Shown: positions 22,478 to 39,011 of the stretch, piece by piece
Numbering within the stretch: the stretch's first letter is position 1
Layout of the letters: every line of letters starts with the position of its first letter
Assembly (NCBI GenBank): GCA_014871385.1
Contig: CM026422.1
Span: 9,013,374 to 9,077,373, forward strand
From: Ceratodon purpureus
Lineage: Eukaryota; Streptophyta; Bryopsida; Pseudoditrichales; Ditrichaceae
DNA: 64,000 nucleotides
Reading direction: 5' to 3'
Translations under genes and position numbers: made by a program
The notes under the pieces: model-generated
Seen by the model: only the letters and a program-made list of their open reading frames with translations
What the model was told of the DNA's origin: nothing
Database searches by the model: none

Positions 22478-24744
22478 TCATTTTTGGGCATCAAAGTTTA
22501 AGTATACTGCCAAGATAGTATTAAAAAAAAACGTTTTTAATGAGTTTAAATCTCATAATCTTGCAATTTGCATGGTGGAATGAATTCATACAGATAGCAA
22601 GATTGGTATACACCTTTTTAGAGGAGATAGATTCAGGATCCTATGACTACATAATCTATTTAATGTCTAATTTTAGAAATTAGTAGGTTGCAATAAGTTG
22701 TAGTCTATTTTTTTATAATTTTGACTTCAAAAATACCAATAACCTTTGGAGAGTTAAGACATAGATTGGATGATTCTAGATTAGCTAAACACAAAATTCT
22801 ATAATGATATTTGGTCATTTATAAAACCAAAATATATCTTTTATTTTCTATAATTTCATTTTAAATTGAATATATATTGTTTCAAATACAATAATGTCTT
22901 CATTGATGTATCTTGACCCCTTTTGGCTTAAGGTAGTCCAACCATAAAAGAAATTTTATAACCTTGTTTAGAAAAATGCTTCATATAATTTTATTGAATG
23001 CTTCAACAAAGGATCTTGTCTTTAAAATTGACTTCTAATCCATTCATAGATGATTGTTTCTAATCGTAAAGGTTATTAAAGGTCCAAAGAATCATTAAAG
23101 GTGCAAAGAATTATTGAATGTCCTTGTTTTGTGTACTTACAAAATATTTTTATTTTTTTACATGTGTGTCATTGAACAACAATACAAGTGAGCAGGTTGA
23201 AGTCTTTAATTACCATTAATGACGTCTCTACTTCAAATCCAATTTTGAATTTCAATCAATCTATGGTATTGGTCATCGATGAGTGGTTATTAAATGAGAG
23301 GTTGCACCTAGCCATAGTGGTTGTACTCTTTGGGAGTTGAGATACTTGTAATCAAATACTATGCCAGCCATAGCCAACAAAAATATTTTTTATTTATTAT
23401 ATTTCTATTAAGGATCAAAAATTGAAAAATATTACATACAAAGGATGCACTATTAACTTGTAAATTTCATCATGTTTTGTACGTGCAAACAAATGGTGTT
23501 ACATACTAAAAAAATGAAATTTTTACGTGAATTCTTCTTGCATAAACGTGACATAATATTTTATTTCAAATTAAATCATGTTTTTAAAAATAAATTAATT
23601 CATTCATGGCAAACATATTATTTCAGTAAGTTAAAGGTAATTTGTCGCATCTATGCAAAACATGCAATTTTTTTCTAACAAAATGCAATTTAGCAAATTT
23701 TAGACAAAGTTTTTTTTTGCCAATAATCATTGTTCAAAACTTATCAATGATATTGGTGGAAGTCAAATTGAATGGAGTGGTTAATTTTTTTTAAAAATCA
23801 ACATTTGTTCAAATTTTCATATAAAAATGAATTTATTATCCTTATCAAAAGTATAAAGTATGAGAGAATTAATTGTTGAAGCTTTATATTTAAGCATTCT
23901 AAAATCTGAATTTATCATAGCATTGCTTTAAGGTAAACTAACTTGATGATTAGAAAAAATTCACAAATTTTCCACTCAAAAAAATTATCTAATTAATTAT
24001 ATAAAAGATAAAAACATAAAATCACTTTGCCTCTTCATGGATTCTTTGTTTCTATTAGGAAAAAGTTCAAGTCTCTATACTATCTTCCATTTATATTGTG
24101 CAACCTCAGTGTATTTTTTATTTATGTTATCTATACATTTTCACAAGTGACCAAAGGTGTGATATCAATAGACTATTGGTCCAAAACACACCGCATTTCA
24201 AGAGATCATAATTTTTCATAATAACAAAACCATGGTTGAAATATTTCTACATACTGTTCATTACTTTTAATTACACCTTCTTCAGTTCATTTTTTCAAAT
24301 TTGTTGAGTTTATTTCTCAAATTTTTATTGATCTTTTAAATCTTCATCTCATAAGTCATTGGACTTTGGACTTGCCCGTCAGGACTACACACTATGACTT
24401 GACAAAAGCTACAATTTGAATATTTTACCACAGTTTTTTACTTCAAGACTTTGTACTTTGGACTCTCCGCATGACTTGGGCAAGGAAGTCAATGGCCTCT
24501 TATCATATCATTTAGCCTCTTATCATACTATTACTGCTGATAAGAAATTATCCGTTTTTGAAATTCAAACTTAATGTTCTTCTGATTAAATTGACAGGAA
24601 TGGGTGCACCTTTGGTAATACATGATATGTTACATTGACGTACAGTAGTTGTCTGCAAATTGCGTGTCATTGCACCAAGTTCTGAGAGTGCAATGTGCAT
24701 GACAGCATGCCCTGGAGCTGGGTCAATTCTTGTAAAGACTTCAG
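22478..24744. other. Intergenic, very AT-rich
   Basis: No gene, RNA or clear repeat was found. Confidence 0.4.
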
Positions 24745-24748
24745 TTAA

Positions 24749-25742
24749 CCCTTTGGAGCCCAGGGTTTTTTTCCAGCAACTCTGTTTTTTCTCGTTTTCT
24801 GCGCTATTACTGGACTATACAAAAATAGGTTTGTATTGCTGTATATCTAACCGTGTAGTATTGTAGCTAAGGGTAGTAGAATACTATAGGCAAAACATGG
24901 ACCTAATCCAACCGTGGGAAGTTGAAGTATAAAATCTATATATGGAGGACAGTAAGATTGCAGTTTTGTGTATTTTTTCAGGGGGTGTAAGTTTAGAACC
25001 CCATAAATCTTAGAATAAATTTATAAATTTAGTAAAAGAGCGGTTCAGCTATGTCCCATGTTAACATCTTTAGGATAAATCAAAAATATATATGTGCTAA
25101 ATTAGTAAAAGATTTAGAGGATTTTTAAGGTTTAGACATGAAAATAATATACGGTTTAGCATGTTTTTTGTACACTAAGTCTCATTTGACTCAAATGTAA
25201 TGCAATCCACAACGGTTGAAGAATTAGAATGTAGGCATAAAAGAAAAAAAGAAAATAAAAAACCTCAAATCTACTATATTTTCTCTAAATACACTACATG
25301 TACGATATTACTGTAATACCGTATCGACAAGGATGTGTATTGTTATGGCAATCATCTTTAGCCTTACTCTAATGACACATCACTTCTTTTTCTAGAGAAT
25401 CATCCATCTACATTTGCAATGTCAACGGAAATAACCACTCATGGACTAAAACTTTCTTCATGAGCAAAGTTCATCTCACTAAGACCCTTATCTTTTGTAC
25501 TCTCCTCTCCGTATTCTCTTCAATTCCCCCTTTCTTTTTGTTGCCGTATATTGCTACAGTGACGTATTCTTATCGATTTGGACCCTCTACACTACTCCAA
25601 ATTGAGATCTGATTGTTGCATTGTGAGCCTCTAAGAAGAACGTAAATCTGAACATGTATAATCGAGAGCAACTTTGGATTTTGAGTTATTCATCTCCAAC
25701 TGAGTTTCGCAACCACATTATGGTTCCCTGGGCTCCAAAGGG
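24749..25742. mobile_element. piggyBac-like non-autonomous element, family 2 (994 bp)
   Basis: TTAA occurs at 24745-24748 and 25743-25746. The perfect 17-bp TIR is CCCTTTGGAGCCCAGGG at 24749-24765, with its complement at 25726-25742. The interior has no coding capacity. The perfect TIR suggests a rather young insertion. Confidence 0.85.
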
Positions 25743-25746
25743 TTAA

Positions 25747-26538
25747 GGTTTGTTAGTGCTATTTGTAAAAGGATTTGGTATTTGACTTAGATACGATCAA
25801 ACATGGTTTCACAGTAACACCATAGCGGATTCGGTCTTCACCAAACAAATATTTATTTATTTTGAAAAATTAAGATTCCTTTTAAAAAAACGGAATTTCT
25901 CAATTTTCATTTTTAGAAAAAATCAGTAAAACTGACCTAAATGGCCTAGAAATAACAAAATATTGCAAAAACAAAATTATTCTATTTTTGTTCTTACGTC
26001 TTCATTATTTTTATTTATTTTGATTTTTTGATTTTTGTGTTTAGAATTATTTAAGAACAAACCTGCTGTGGTGTCACGATATTTGCTCACTCAAAATAAT
26101 TATTAGATGTGGAAAAGTTAAATGGCCTCTTCATATTTCATGACTAAGAACTCAAAGGTCTTCAAAATCAAGAAAATTTGATTTTTGAAGATTAATTGAT
26201 TTTATAAATTGATAGAAGGTTTCTTCACCCTTGAAGGAATGTTTATTTTTTTTGGAAAATAAGGTTAGTCTTCTTAAACTTTTAAGTTTTTAGCTTTCAT
26301 TTTTAAAAAAAAATACTAGATATATCCTTCAATGGATTAAAACAGATAAAATTCACATTGAATAATTTCTCAAGTTTTTGTTTTTCCATCCTTAAAATTC
26401 CAAGTTTTTTTGGTTTTCTTTAAAAATAATATATTTATGAACAATTTTGCTATTGATGTACCATACTGGAATCAGTTCTCTTTGAATGTAAAAATTCAAC
26501 AAGCTCTTCCATGTCTCTCAACTTTTTAGGAAAAAAAT

Positions 26539-26574
<36 letters not shown>

Positions 26575-29500
26575 CATAAAAAAATTTAAAGGTATCTTTA
26601 AAAACATAAGGTGATTATAAAGTTAACTTTATTTACATAGAACAAATTGAAGATCAAGCCTGAACCATTGATTCATATTGGACATTGTTTAAACCTAAAG
26701 TGCTTAGATGACCAATGTTGGATGATGAATTGATTGCCACCACTTTTATCTTTTACCTCCTAAATTAGTTATTTCATCAATTCAAAAGCCGGACTACATT
26801 CATAATTCATAAGGTTGGAGCCTAAGGGAAGATAGAGTTTTATTAATAAATAACATTGATATATAGCTTTTAAATTTATACCAAGAAATGGAATGAATTG
26901 GATCCCATATTTTCCTTTTCTATGGATAATTTTTTTACCTAGAATCCTATATGACAAAAGTGGTTGATGTTTTCCTCATTTCCAACCCCTTAGAAGTAGT
27001 AACCTCATGGAGCTTGCTATTTATTAAGCCCAATCAAAAAAATTAGTTCCAAAGTTCTTTACAATGATGTTTTTAGGATGATAATTATAAATTTCATCAT
27101 ATTGATATATTATCTATTTTAGAATCAATAATCCATGTACATACCTCAACGTCGTATTCCTTTATAAAGTGTAATTTATGATGCATCCGTTCATAATTAT
27201 CTAAAATAGTTATAGATGTAACCTGAAAAAAGGTACCTTATCTTAATAAAAAAAAGTTATAAGTGCATTGTGGCCATTATTTCAACATCAACACTAGTCT
27301 AGCTTTAAATAAAAACTTTAGAAACCAAATTGCAATCTTTTTTGGCTATCTATAATACTTTTTTGGAAAGGATGTCTTTATGAACATTGTGTAGGTATTC
27401 TAGTTCAGAGGTTGTTAGTAAAATTTATTATTACAAACTTCTAAGAGACTCCAAATACAATACGATGAATCACTGTATTTTCAAATGCCACAACTGAACG
27501 TGACCTGGAAACCACACAGAATTCCAAAATATAATAAAAATCAATATGACACAATTTTCAACTTCTCATGAGACCAAATTTCCATGTTGGCGGCAGCCAG
27601 ATGGGTCCTTTTGGACCTCAAATTTAAATAAACATTGGGACCCTAGATTGAATTGCAATCTCATTGTCTTTGGAAGAGCCTTTTAAATCTGGTAAACCAT
27701 TGCCAAACTGCTCTCAAAATTTTCTATGAAAGAATATTTTAGGGAATTGTTGCCACTATTTCCTAAATCAATGCTTGTATGTATTTGACTAGTTTTCCAG
27801 AAATGGTTGAAAATTTACACATTTGGGTAATTTTTTCATCTTTGATGAAGTTTTGAGATAATGTGGATGAAAATATTTTCCACCACTATTCTTGCTACAT
27901 TGTACAGATAAGAATATTTTTAGTTAGTATCATGTCTTTATGTTGCTATGATATTGGTGATAATATGGAATTGTGTTGATAGAAAGTATCAGAAGTATAT
28001 AACATGAATTAGAGGATGCATATTGATCGAAAATAGGAAGGGAAATCGGAAATCAGAAAAGGAAGGAAGAGATATTTTATTTTCAAATACTCCCTCCAAT
28101 CCACCCTACTCCTTTGCCACAAAGAGATACATAACATTAGTTACAATATTACAAATGGTATAATTAAAAGCATCAAGGTTTGGACAAGCTGCAATAATTT
28201 CGTTTCAAGTGTAACAATATCAAGTGAATATGAAGTATTGAGTTATATTTAAGAAATTTAATATCAAATAAAAAAATAAATTTTAAGAACATAAAAATAT
28301 TTCACCTAGATTTCAAAGTAACAAAAAATTCACTAGAATATCCCAACTTTCAATGATATTTGCAGCATTTATAAATAAAAACGACATTCATTTTCATACA
28401 TGTCATTCCAAATTGTTTCATTTAAATGGAATTATTTTGTGGCGTTATGGAATGTAATGTTGATACTATAGAATAATTTTAAATGATTAGTGTCAATTCT
28501 GAAAAGATGTACTCCTATGAAACTATGATATTATTGAATATGATACAATCCAGCTACAAATGCATCAAATACATCAATCAATTGTAGGGAGAACAACATA
28601 CAGACGGATATAAATCACATTGTTTCTAGTATTTCTGAATTTTGCTAAGTAAGTATACATTAAATCATGGATCATTTGCCTCAAAAAAAAATTTAAAAAA
28701 AATTAAATCATGGAGAGGTTAATTACCTGATGTGAAAAAAACATGATTAGCTTCATAGAAAGATCTTTCCATGATTCATTCTTACAAAAAGTAACTTTAG
28801 AAGGAAAGCCTAGATTGTTTGTTAACATGAAAGAGATTTTTATTAATGATGATGAAGTTTGGTCAATGGATTTTCATCATGGATGAGGTCAACTAAGTGC
28901 ACATATGGATACAAAGTGAAAGTAGATAATTCTATGTTTCATGAAGTTATAAGAACATTTGGCCGACTTGTCAAAAAGGTGTAAATGGTCAAGACCTGAC
29001 CATGGTTGAATAATCAAATCTACATTCTACTATGAATAAGATTTCATATTGGACTGGTGATACAAAATGGTGGAATGCCATTTTTATGCTTCCAGTAAGT
29101 GAAAGTGTAGATTTGATTATTTTTATATTGGATTTATCAAATTTGATGAGACAACATATGCTTCGAGATATTTATATTTTTGCTTCACAAATACAAGCCT
29201 ATGGAAAAACAATCAAAGATGGTAGCCTTGCAAGTGATTATGAAATACTCTTCTTTAGGTCCTATCATTTTCTGTAGTACATATTCCTTCAACAACACCA
29301 ATTGGGGATAATCTTATAGTGTAAGTTCAAAAACTTGATTCTATGTCTCTTAAGTCTTTACGCGGTTGGAATATGTGTACTTAGTTTTTGCAATGCGCAA
29401 TGTCTAGCACTTGTGGATGAAATCATCTCATTGTATTTTTGATTGGATTCATTGATGATTATTTCAGCTGAAATTTTCCATAAAATTAATGCATTACTTG

Positions 29501-29983
29501 GCATAATATTACATCTTACATAGTTTGAATCCAATGAGAATATGACACTTTGGCTTCACAAATAGAAACAAGAAACAGTACATAAAATTTCTTCAAAGTA
29601 TAGAAAATAAGCATTGTGGGAAGACATGGAGATGGATTGTAGGTCCAATGAAATCAATGAGTATATTGAAAGTGGTGATGAAGATCACAGTTCTTTACAA
29701 AAGATGATGTGTAGAAATGCTGGTGAATCAGGAAAAAAATGTGGCTTCAAAGTGCAAAAATCCATGTTTTTCCTATATAGATTTCTCAAGATCAAGATAT
29801 GAAAGAAGATGGTTATTGTTATTTTGATGCCTTAAATTTTTGATTTGATAGAAGCCATTAGTGTAAGGGAGAAAAAAATACCAAGTCTTAGTGCCTCAAA
29901 TGGATGTTTTTCCATTTACAATTAAATTGAATTACCATCAAATCATAATGCTGCGCAGTTGACTCCAATGGAACATTATGAAG
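25747..29983. other. Intergenic, very AT-rich
   Basis: Only short chance ORFs occur. The frame at 29032-29277 begins with an ATG but matches no family I know. No splice-consistent gene is visible. Confidence 0.35.
26541..26570. repeat. (AT)n microsatellite
   Basis: A pure alternating A/T run of about 30 bp. Confidence 0.9.
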
Positions 29984-29987
29984 TTAA

Positions 29988-30942
29988 CTTCTAAAGTTTC
30001 CTGACTATGTTTCACCAAAACACGCTCTAAAACTGCCATTTCCAATGTAAAAAGAATTAATGACTAAATAATCATGATTTTCTAATTCTAACCGTAAGAT
30101 CTTCACTAAAAAATCATGATTTCTAATTTTGACTGTAAGATCTTTACTATATTATTGCAGTAAATAGCTAAAAAAAATTCATCATAATCTATTGCAGAAA
30201 TCAAAATATTATAGCAATTGAAATTTATAAACAAACTTTTTTGAGAAGATTTTTGACTAGGTTGACACATTCTAACCTTTTTTTTCTTAGGTTTTTTGCA
30301 TTACAGATTTTGGAGGTTTTGGTGCATGAAAAAAACAACTAAATTAGCTAATTGTATAAAAAATTACACACAAAAGCCAAGTGTAGCATGTTGAAAACAA
30401 TATTTTTATTGAGTTGAATATACAAGAATGCTAATTTGTATTTCTTTCTTAGAAATTCCATTATTTTTAAAAGTCCCAATCACAACGGTCAAAGTAAAGA
30501 GTGATATCCATCCTTCAATTGAAAAAAAACCCTAAAAATACAAAGTTTCCAACTTTTATGAAGGAAAGAAGAAGTTTTTCTAGTACATTGCCTAAAACGG
30601 TTAGAAAATTTTGATATTTTGTGGAGTGAACATCTTGTACTGAAAGAAGTTTTTTTGGGGAAATCTCAGAGATGAAAATTTTATTTATTTATAAAAATAA
30701 TCTCAGAGGTAACAAATGTGTTTAGCATGGCTGCCCTAACTGCCCACTAAACATAAAATTCCACTTTGGGTTCCATAACTATTTTTGAAATGTCTAATTG
30801 GGAAAAAAAAAAAGATTCTGTCAAAGTTCGTGTCATGACCTACATTCACAACAAAATTCAAAAAAATATATTTAAAATTAACATTAGAGGTACATGCACA
30901 AAATTTAATAAAGCCTATTATAGAATAATTGTCCTTTAGGGG
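29988..30942. mobile_element. Diverged family 1 piggyBac-like element
   Basis: TTAA lies at 29984-29987 and 30943-30946. The right end CTTTAGGGG is intact, whereas the left end has drifted to CTTCTAAAG. The inner text (GATTTTGGAGGTTTTGGTGC, then TAGCTAATTGT) matches the copy at 52868-53717 in the same orientation. It is an older copy. Confidence 0.65.
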
Positions 30943-30946
30943 TTAA

Positions 30947-33900
30947 TTTTGGCATAGACATAGCAATGCAATTTGTTCATGATGCTTTAATTCATCCATT
31001 GATAAAAGACTCATGTAATTTGAATATATTGCACTCTAATGAGTAGATTCTATATAATAGATTGAGATAGTAATTATAATAGTATTATTTTGGCATATGT
31101 TCTTTATTATTTATATATATTTGTACATTTATATATGTGTGTGTTGTGTTTTTTATAAAAGAGTCTTGGTTTTATTATTAATAAGTCTATAAGTTTTGAA
31201 TGTTATAGTATATCATTTTATTCTTTTATTGATACATAAATTATATTACAGTAATGATGCCTTACTAAATGTTTTGTAAAACCAATAATTTATTATTTTG
31301 CATCTTGAAAAAATCATAAAATAATACTTAATGCATGTGTACTACTGCATTTTTTTGGTAAAAACCCATATTAACAAAAGTCAATATTGGAAAAGAATCA
31401 TAATTATGAGTAGACACTAACCTATTGTAATTATAATTTTTTTAAAGTAGACACTTTAGTATCTTTTGACCAATAACTAGTGACTATAAATGTCAAAGTC
31501 AAATAAATCTTTCTCGATTTCTCGGAGCTAGCAATGTGATGTGAAGTCTATAATTTTTTTTCAAATTTCTATCTTGATATGACATGTAGAGGTTGCTTAT
31601 CAGAAAGGATCCAGGAAGCCGACTTCTATTTGTGATAGAATTCTTTAAATAGAAAGTATTTGGAGTGGTGGGTAGGAGGGATGTTATTCCCCCTCTTGAA
31701 AGTCCGGGAGTGGTTCTCACTAAGTTGGATTCTGGAGTGTTCCAAAGTTTCTACCCTTGCCTTAGTGAAGTTCTATGATAGACTTAATATATAATTGCCT
31801 TGCTTGTATGAGGAGATTTGACTTTAACTTGTGGTGATTCTTGTTCTTACTTGCATGATTCCTTATGTGTGGTTATGATTCGGTAAACTGGTTTTCTTTG
31901 ACTTATTTACAGAGACTGTTTTTGGGATTGCTTCCGAGCAAACCAACAGATTGTGATGGCGTGTGGAACTAGGTACTATCTTCATATCCCTTAAAGGTTA
32001 GACCTAGCCCGAGGGGCTAGGTTTTTTTTTTGAGAGAATCTTGCTCATAACTTACACTCTATAATACCAAATTGGATTTTAGAATGCCAAATCGAGCACC
32101 TTAAAGAGATATATACATTTTTAGAATAAAGTCAAATTAAATTGAAAATAGAATCGTTCTTAAAATCGATTTTAAAAGAGATTTTGGGTGTGGTATCAAG
32201 AAAGCATATGTCCTTTAAAGGTTATCTTCTCTAGGTTAGAAGTAGATTGTGGGGGATTGTAGCCTCTGGACTACGAGAATGGGGGGTAGCAACTTTCTAG
32301 GTAGTGGATAGACTTACCAGAAATCCACTATGATGTTCATCAAAGTCTAATTAAACAAGTGTGGTGGTTGACTAATACTAGGAAAGCTGCCCTACCGGAT
32401 GGGCTCACATATTGGATGTCTATTTTATTCATAGATGTAAGAAGCTTAATACACAATAGAAATCTCTACAGACAATTTGGTTAGGTAGAACTTGTATAAG
32501 GTTAATTCCTATTAACTTTGGAAAATGCATACTACCATCATTTTAGCAAATAATTGAAATCTAATAATAAATAAAGGTGACATAGATTTGCATGTTAAGA
32601 GCTACACATAATAAATAAAAGAGTGTTCAAGTCAAAAGCCATAAGCCCAAGGTACAACATTGTCCAAGAATTACCTTACTAGAAGTTGTTTACAGATTAG
32701 TTTTGATATGAATATTTTTGTTGGTGTCTAATAAACATTTTGGAGATTTTGGATTTCTCACTTGATAGTTTTATTGAATTTTGGCTATTATGATTATTTG
32801 TGGATCAACTATTTATCTATTAGCAATAATGTTGTTGGTGAGCTGGAACATCTATATTTTTTAGATTCAAGTGTTTTTGGTAAGAATTGATAATCAATTG
32901 AATTGAATGACAATGTCAAAGTTTATCTTTATATGTAGTTTTATTTGATATTTAATTTCTTCATTATTTTATAAGTACGCCAAAAAACTCTAGTGAATTT
33001 CTTAGATCTAACTATAAATGAAAAATCTAGAAGTGAATTTGAGACAAAGTAAATCTACTATTTCAAAAAGGGTATTTGAAGTTTACATTTTGTTATGTAC
33101 ATGTTACTTGATATATTTTTGGACAATATAATCATTAAATAATTAATAAATTATTTTTGTGCTTACTAAATTTTTCATTGGTTGTGTATAGAAATTTTAT
33201 GAAATGCCAATTGCAAACTTCATATGATTGTAATAAGAATGAATATAAGAATTATATTTATTTTTTATGTTTAATTTAGAACAAAAAAACAATGAGTCTT
33301 AATCAATTTTTTCCAACATTATAACTTCAACTTATGTATCTAATTTCAAAAATAACATCAATGACAACTACATCTCAAGAGGCTTCGTAAAATGTACATA
33401 TATCAATAGTTAACAATAATTTATAAATTTAGCAAGACAAAATCATTATTTGAACACATTGATCTTAGTTCTACATTACATTCTCTGAAGACTTTTTTGA
33501 ATATCCGTAAGAAAAGGTATCAACCATAAGTATTGATCAAGGCTCAACAAAAGCATAGAAATTGATAAAATTGCAACAACTCCATTTTATTAACTCTTCA
33601 GTTACCAAACTTAGCACACTCATAAACAAGTTGTAAAAAAACTCGTATTCTAAATTTGATCAAGAAAATACAAACTACATGCTTTAAAAATACTTCCAAA
33701 GATCATAATGATTAATAGTGCGGTTTTAGGTGTTAAAATACAAGAATGCTAAACACACATCTTCATTCAAAAGACTCAACTTCAACCCCTCAAGTTCATC
33801 ATAAATTCATCATTGCATGCACATTCTCAGCACTAGGGCAACTATACACAAGTTTTTCCTATTTCTGGGTTAGAGGCTCAAGCTCTATGTGCAGAGCATC

Positions 33901-34143
33901 TCCAATTAGTACCATTTCCTCCTAAACTTTATTCTCCAAAGGCACACATTCAATAAGTACAGCAACTCCCAAGCATTTGATTATGTCAAGCAATGGTTGT
34001 AAGAAGATCCATCACCTACAACAACTGAAGTCACTTCTCCAGATATCCAAGCTAACAAGCCTCCCACCATTTCGCCATCAGTAAGTCACACCCTCAACAA
34101 CACCGACGAGAGCAACATCCATCGCCTCCAGAACGTTCGCAGC
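30947..34143. other. Intergenic, very AT-rich
   Basis: No coding gene is supported. A GC-rich stem-loop followed by a T run lies at 32002-32031 and is listed separately. Confidence 0.35.
32002..32031 (+). terminator. Stem-loop followed by T10
   Basis: ACCTAGCCC and GGGCTAGGT pair perfectly around a short GAG-type loop and are followed at once by ten T. In bacteria this would be an intrinsic terminator. In a plant nucleus a T run could end a Pol III transcript, but I could not find convincing A and B boxes upstream. Confidence 0.35.
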
Positions 34144-34151
34144 TTCTCGAA
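34144..34151. promoter_or_regulatory. Heat shock element, distal
   Basis: TTCTCGAA is a perfect two-unit TTCnnGAA heat-shock-factor site about 280 bp upstream of the TATA box of the HSP20 gene. Confidence 0.5.
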
Positions 34152-34285
34152 ATGCCATGAATGAATCATGCATTCACGTAAGAACTGGAACGTACTAGAA
34201 GCGAGCCATGAAACCTTCACGTTAACAGCACACTTCGCCATGCATGCAACCCATGCACGTAAGTTTTAATTTCACGTGCATTTCA

Positions 34286-34298
34286 GAACTTTCTAGAT
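34286..34298 (+). promoter_or_regulatory. Heat shock element, proximal
   Basis: GAACTTTCTAGAT reads GAAnnTTCnnGA(t), a three-unit site with one mismatch, about 130 bp upstream of the TATA box. Confidence 0.6.
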
Positions 34299-34429
34299 CC
34301 GTGCACACCTGATGATCAGTCCATCCCCGCTTAATCCAGCTCCCGAACCCATCCTTCCACAACCTTCTACACCTTCCACCATCTTCTACGATCTTCCATT
34401 CTCACATTCCTCTCAATCTCTGTCTCATG

Positions 34430-34437
34430 TATAAATA
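34430..34437 (+). promoter_or_regulatory. TATA box of the HSP20 gene
   Basis: TATAAATA precedes a CA/TC-rich leader. Transcription would start near 34460, leaving a leader of roughly 490 nt. The leader probably holds an intron from 34640 (CTCAAG then GTGAGT) to 34952 (GAATGACAG). Confidence 0.65.
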
Positions 34438-34945
34438 CCCGGTGTCTTCATCTCCAGATCACACATCTCAGAGCTTACATTCACTCGTGCTTTCTAGTCT
34501 ACTCTTGCATACAGCATCCATTGCAGCTTGTTAGTTGTTGGTTTTCAGAGTGATTCGGCTAATCCTCTTGCCTTGAGTTCGGGTGAGCTTGGTATTGATC
34601 TCGCAGTCTTGTGATTTTTGGTGGGTGACATTTCTCAAGGTGAGTTTATCTTGTTACAGGTGAGTTCAGTTGTTGAGGTGTTTTGTTCTGGTGATGTAGT
34701 AAAGAAGTCGATTCGGAGGTTGGAATAATTAGATGTTGATTAGATGTTGCATTTTGATTAGAGCTCGCGTTTTTGGGAGTATTGTGGTTGGTTACATTTC
34801 CGATGATGTAACTTACCTAGAGGTTAATATAGAGTTGGATGTGCAGTTGATGTGCTGTTTTTTGTTGAGGGTTAGTTAGATCGGAGAGCCTGGAACTTGA
34901 GAGGTGGATCGTGCGTTGTACTGAGTTTGGTTTACGTTTTCTGGA

Positions 34946-35401
34946 ATGACAGAGGTGGATATGGCGCCTACGGCCTATCGCGATCGTAGCAGCACCTACC
35001 AGCTTGGCAGCATTCTTGACTTCCCGGAACCGTTATCGGCGTTGAAGAGCGGGCCGTCTCTTGTGCGCGCCGGGGCCACCACACAAGTCGATTGGCGGGA
35101 GACGCCGGAGGCGCACATATTTAAGGCAGACCTTCCCGGGATGAAGAAAGAGGATATGAAGGTGCTGGTGGTAGACGGGACGTTGGAGATCAGCGGGGAG
35201 CGGAAGAAAGAGGAGGTGCAGAAGGGCGATACTTGGCATTCAGATGAGCGCTTTCAAGGTGATTTCATGAGGCGTTTCCGTCTTCCTGAGAACGCCAATA
35301 TGCATGAGGTGAAGGCGCATGTGGCAGATGGCGTGCTAACTGTGACGGTTCCGAAGGTTCAGAAGCCTGATCAAAAAGTGATCCAGATTGAACTCGCTTG
35401 A
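34946..35401 (+). CDS. Cytosolic small heat shock protein (HSP20, class I-like)
   Basis: The single coding exon encodes 151 residues. The alpha-crystallin domain covers roughly residues 46-140, with family blocks [53 protein letters not shown] and VLTVTVPK. The tail has an IXI-type motif (VIQI) used for oligomer packing. There is no transit peptide, signal peptide or ER-retention end, so it should act in the cytosol. These proteins are ATP-independent holdases that keep unfolding clients soluble in heat. Heat shock elements and a TATA box upstream support heat induction. If the leader intron ending at 34952 is spliced, the ATG at 34946 is lost and translation begins at 34961 (MAPTAYRD, 146 residues), which has the stronger context. 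I give the longer form for completeness. Confidence 0.93.
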   Translation: MTEVDMAPTAYRDRSSTYQLGSILDFPEPLSALKSGPSLVRAGATTQVDWRETPEAHIFKADLPGMKKEDMKVLVVDGTLEISGERKKEEVQKGDTWHSDERFQGDFMRRFRLPENANMHEVKAHVADGVLTVTVPKVQKPDQKVIQIELA

Positions 35402-36692
35402 ATCGATGCTGTAAAGGGTTCGTCATAGATACTGCTCCTATATTGCCATTCCCGGAGTATCAATATGGATGTCTTGGTAATTTAGTGATTGTTCTATACG
35501 GTGTTAGTATGGGTAGGTGATGATTGCATAGGTACTATGTCCAGTGTGATGAGTTGACGAATAATGTTAGGCCTCGAATCGTCAGGAATTTTTGCTCTCT
35601 CCTGGGGTTTAAGAGCCACGAAACTGTTGTATCTATAATGTAAATAAATTGTGAATGGGTTCTATCTCATTGTATTGCTACGCACTCCTTGTGTTACGAA
35701 TTAATTTTTGGTGTTAATGTCACACTGTACCCTCTGTTTTTCTTTGTCGGGTATTATATCACAAACCTGAAGAGATCATTGCACAATTCTGAATGCTGCG
35801 GCAGCAGATAAATTGGTGGAAACAATATTTCGAACATTTCATTTTCTATTTTCTATTTACATTTTTTCTTACGATGAAGGGCGATGAGAATTTTTATAAG
35901 GGGTTGGTTCGATTGAGATCAACTGTATGTGTATAGAGGTATCCTTAAAATGCCATGATTAATAGAGAAGAATTTTGTGTGGAAGATATCTGCAGTTCCG
36001 GAAGTTTGGACAATGGTGGTTCGAATTTATCCGTCACTACCATCACCACCCGTGTTAGGATCAAGGCTACGTGGAGACGACCACGGTGGATGAGGGCGTA
36101 CACTCAGCATTTGAAATAACAGAAGACTTCTGTGACGTTTTTGCAGGGTTTGGCACGGCCTCGAGCGCTCAAGGTCGATAAATACATGTAGGTTATTGTG
36201 CGGAGTTTAGGTTCCTAATTTCATTGTCTTGAATTAAGCTTCAGGCTGCGCGAGCAGATTGCTTTCCAACGGCAGAAATGAATCTACCACCCGAATTTGT
36301 GGAAGTTTGGAGTTCGAGGTCGGTGGCAGCTTGTGAGCTGGACGCTGAGCTTGGTGCCTCTCACTTGGCAGTGCTCAGAAGTCCTACCGCTGGTCGGCTT
36401 TGGAGGTGAGCAGATAGTTAAATTACAATCCAGAAATTAGACCGTAACTGCTAAAAATTGAATAACTGCCAATTTCCAACCGAGGGTATTCTATTACGCT
36501 TACCAACTCCCAGGCCACCCTATGAACGGACTTGAGGTCTTCATGATTCCATCAAAGAATAATGTGTGAATCCTGCAGTAAAGAGGTGCTCTGAAATTAG
36601 CGTTGAGATGGTGGTGCTTGAGCTTCCCAGACCAAGCCAAGTTGTAGAATGTGCTAAGTAAGGAGGTTCCTTTGCACATTGGAGGAGTGAAG
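35402..36692. other. 3' UTR of HSP20 and 5' flank of RAB23
   Basis: The HSP20 3' UTR may end soon after AATAAA near 35643. An open stretch at 36278-36405 starts with ATG and ends at a good GTGAGC donor. However, its phase does not fit the RAB23 exons, so it may be a leader exon or chance. Confidence 0.4.

Positions 36693-39011
<2,319 letters not shown>

Noticed and set aside
28085..28125. CTCCCTCC start like a Stowaway end
   Set aside because: No matching opposite terminus was found nearby.
32180..32270. Possible retrotransposon primer-binding site (TGGTATCAAG) and polypurine tract (TGGGGGATTG)
   Set aside because: The two are only about 60 bp apart and the flanking sequences do not repeat each other as LTRs should.
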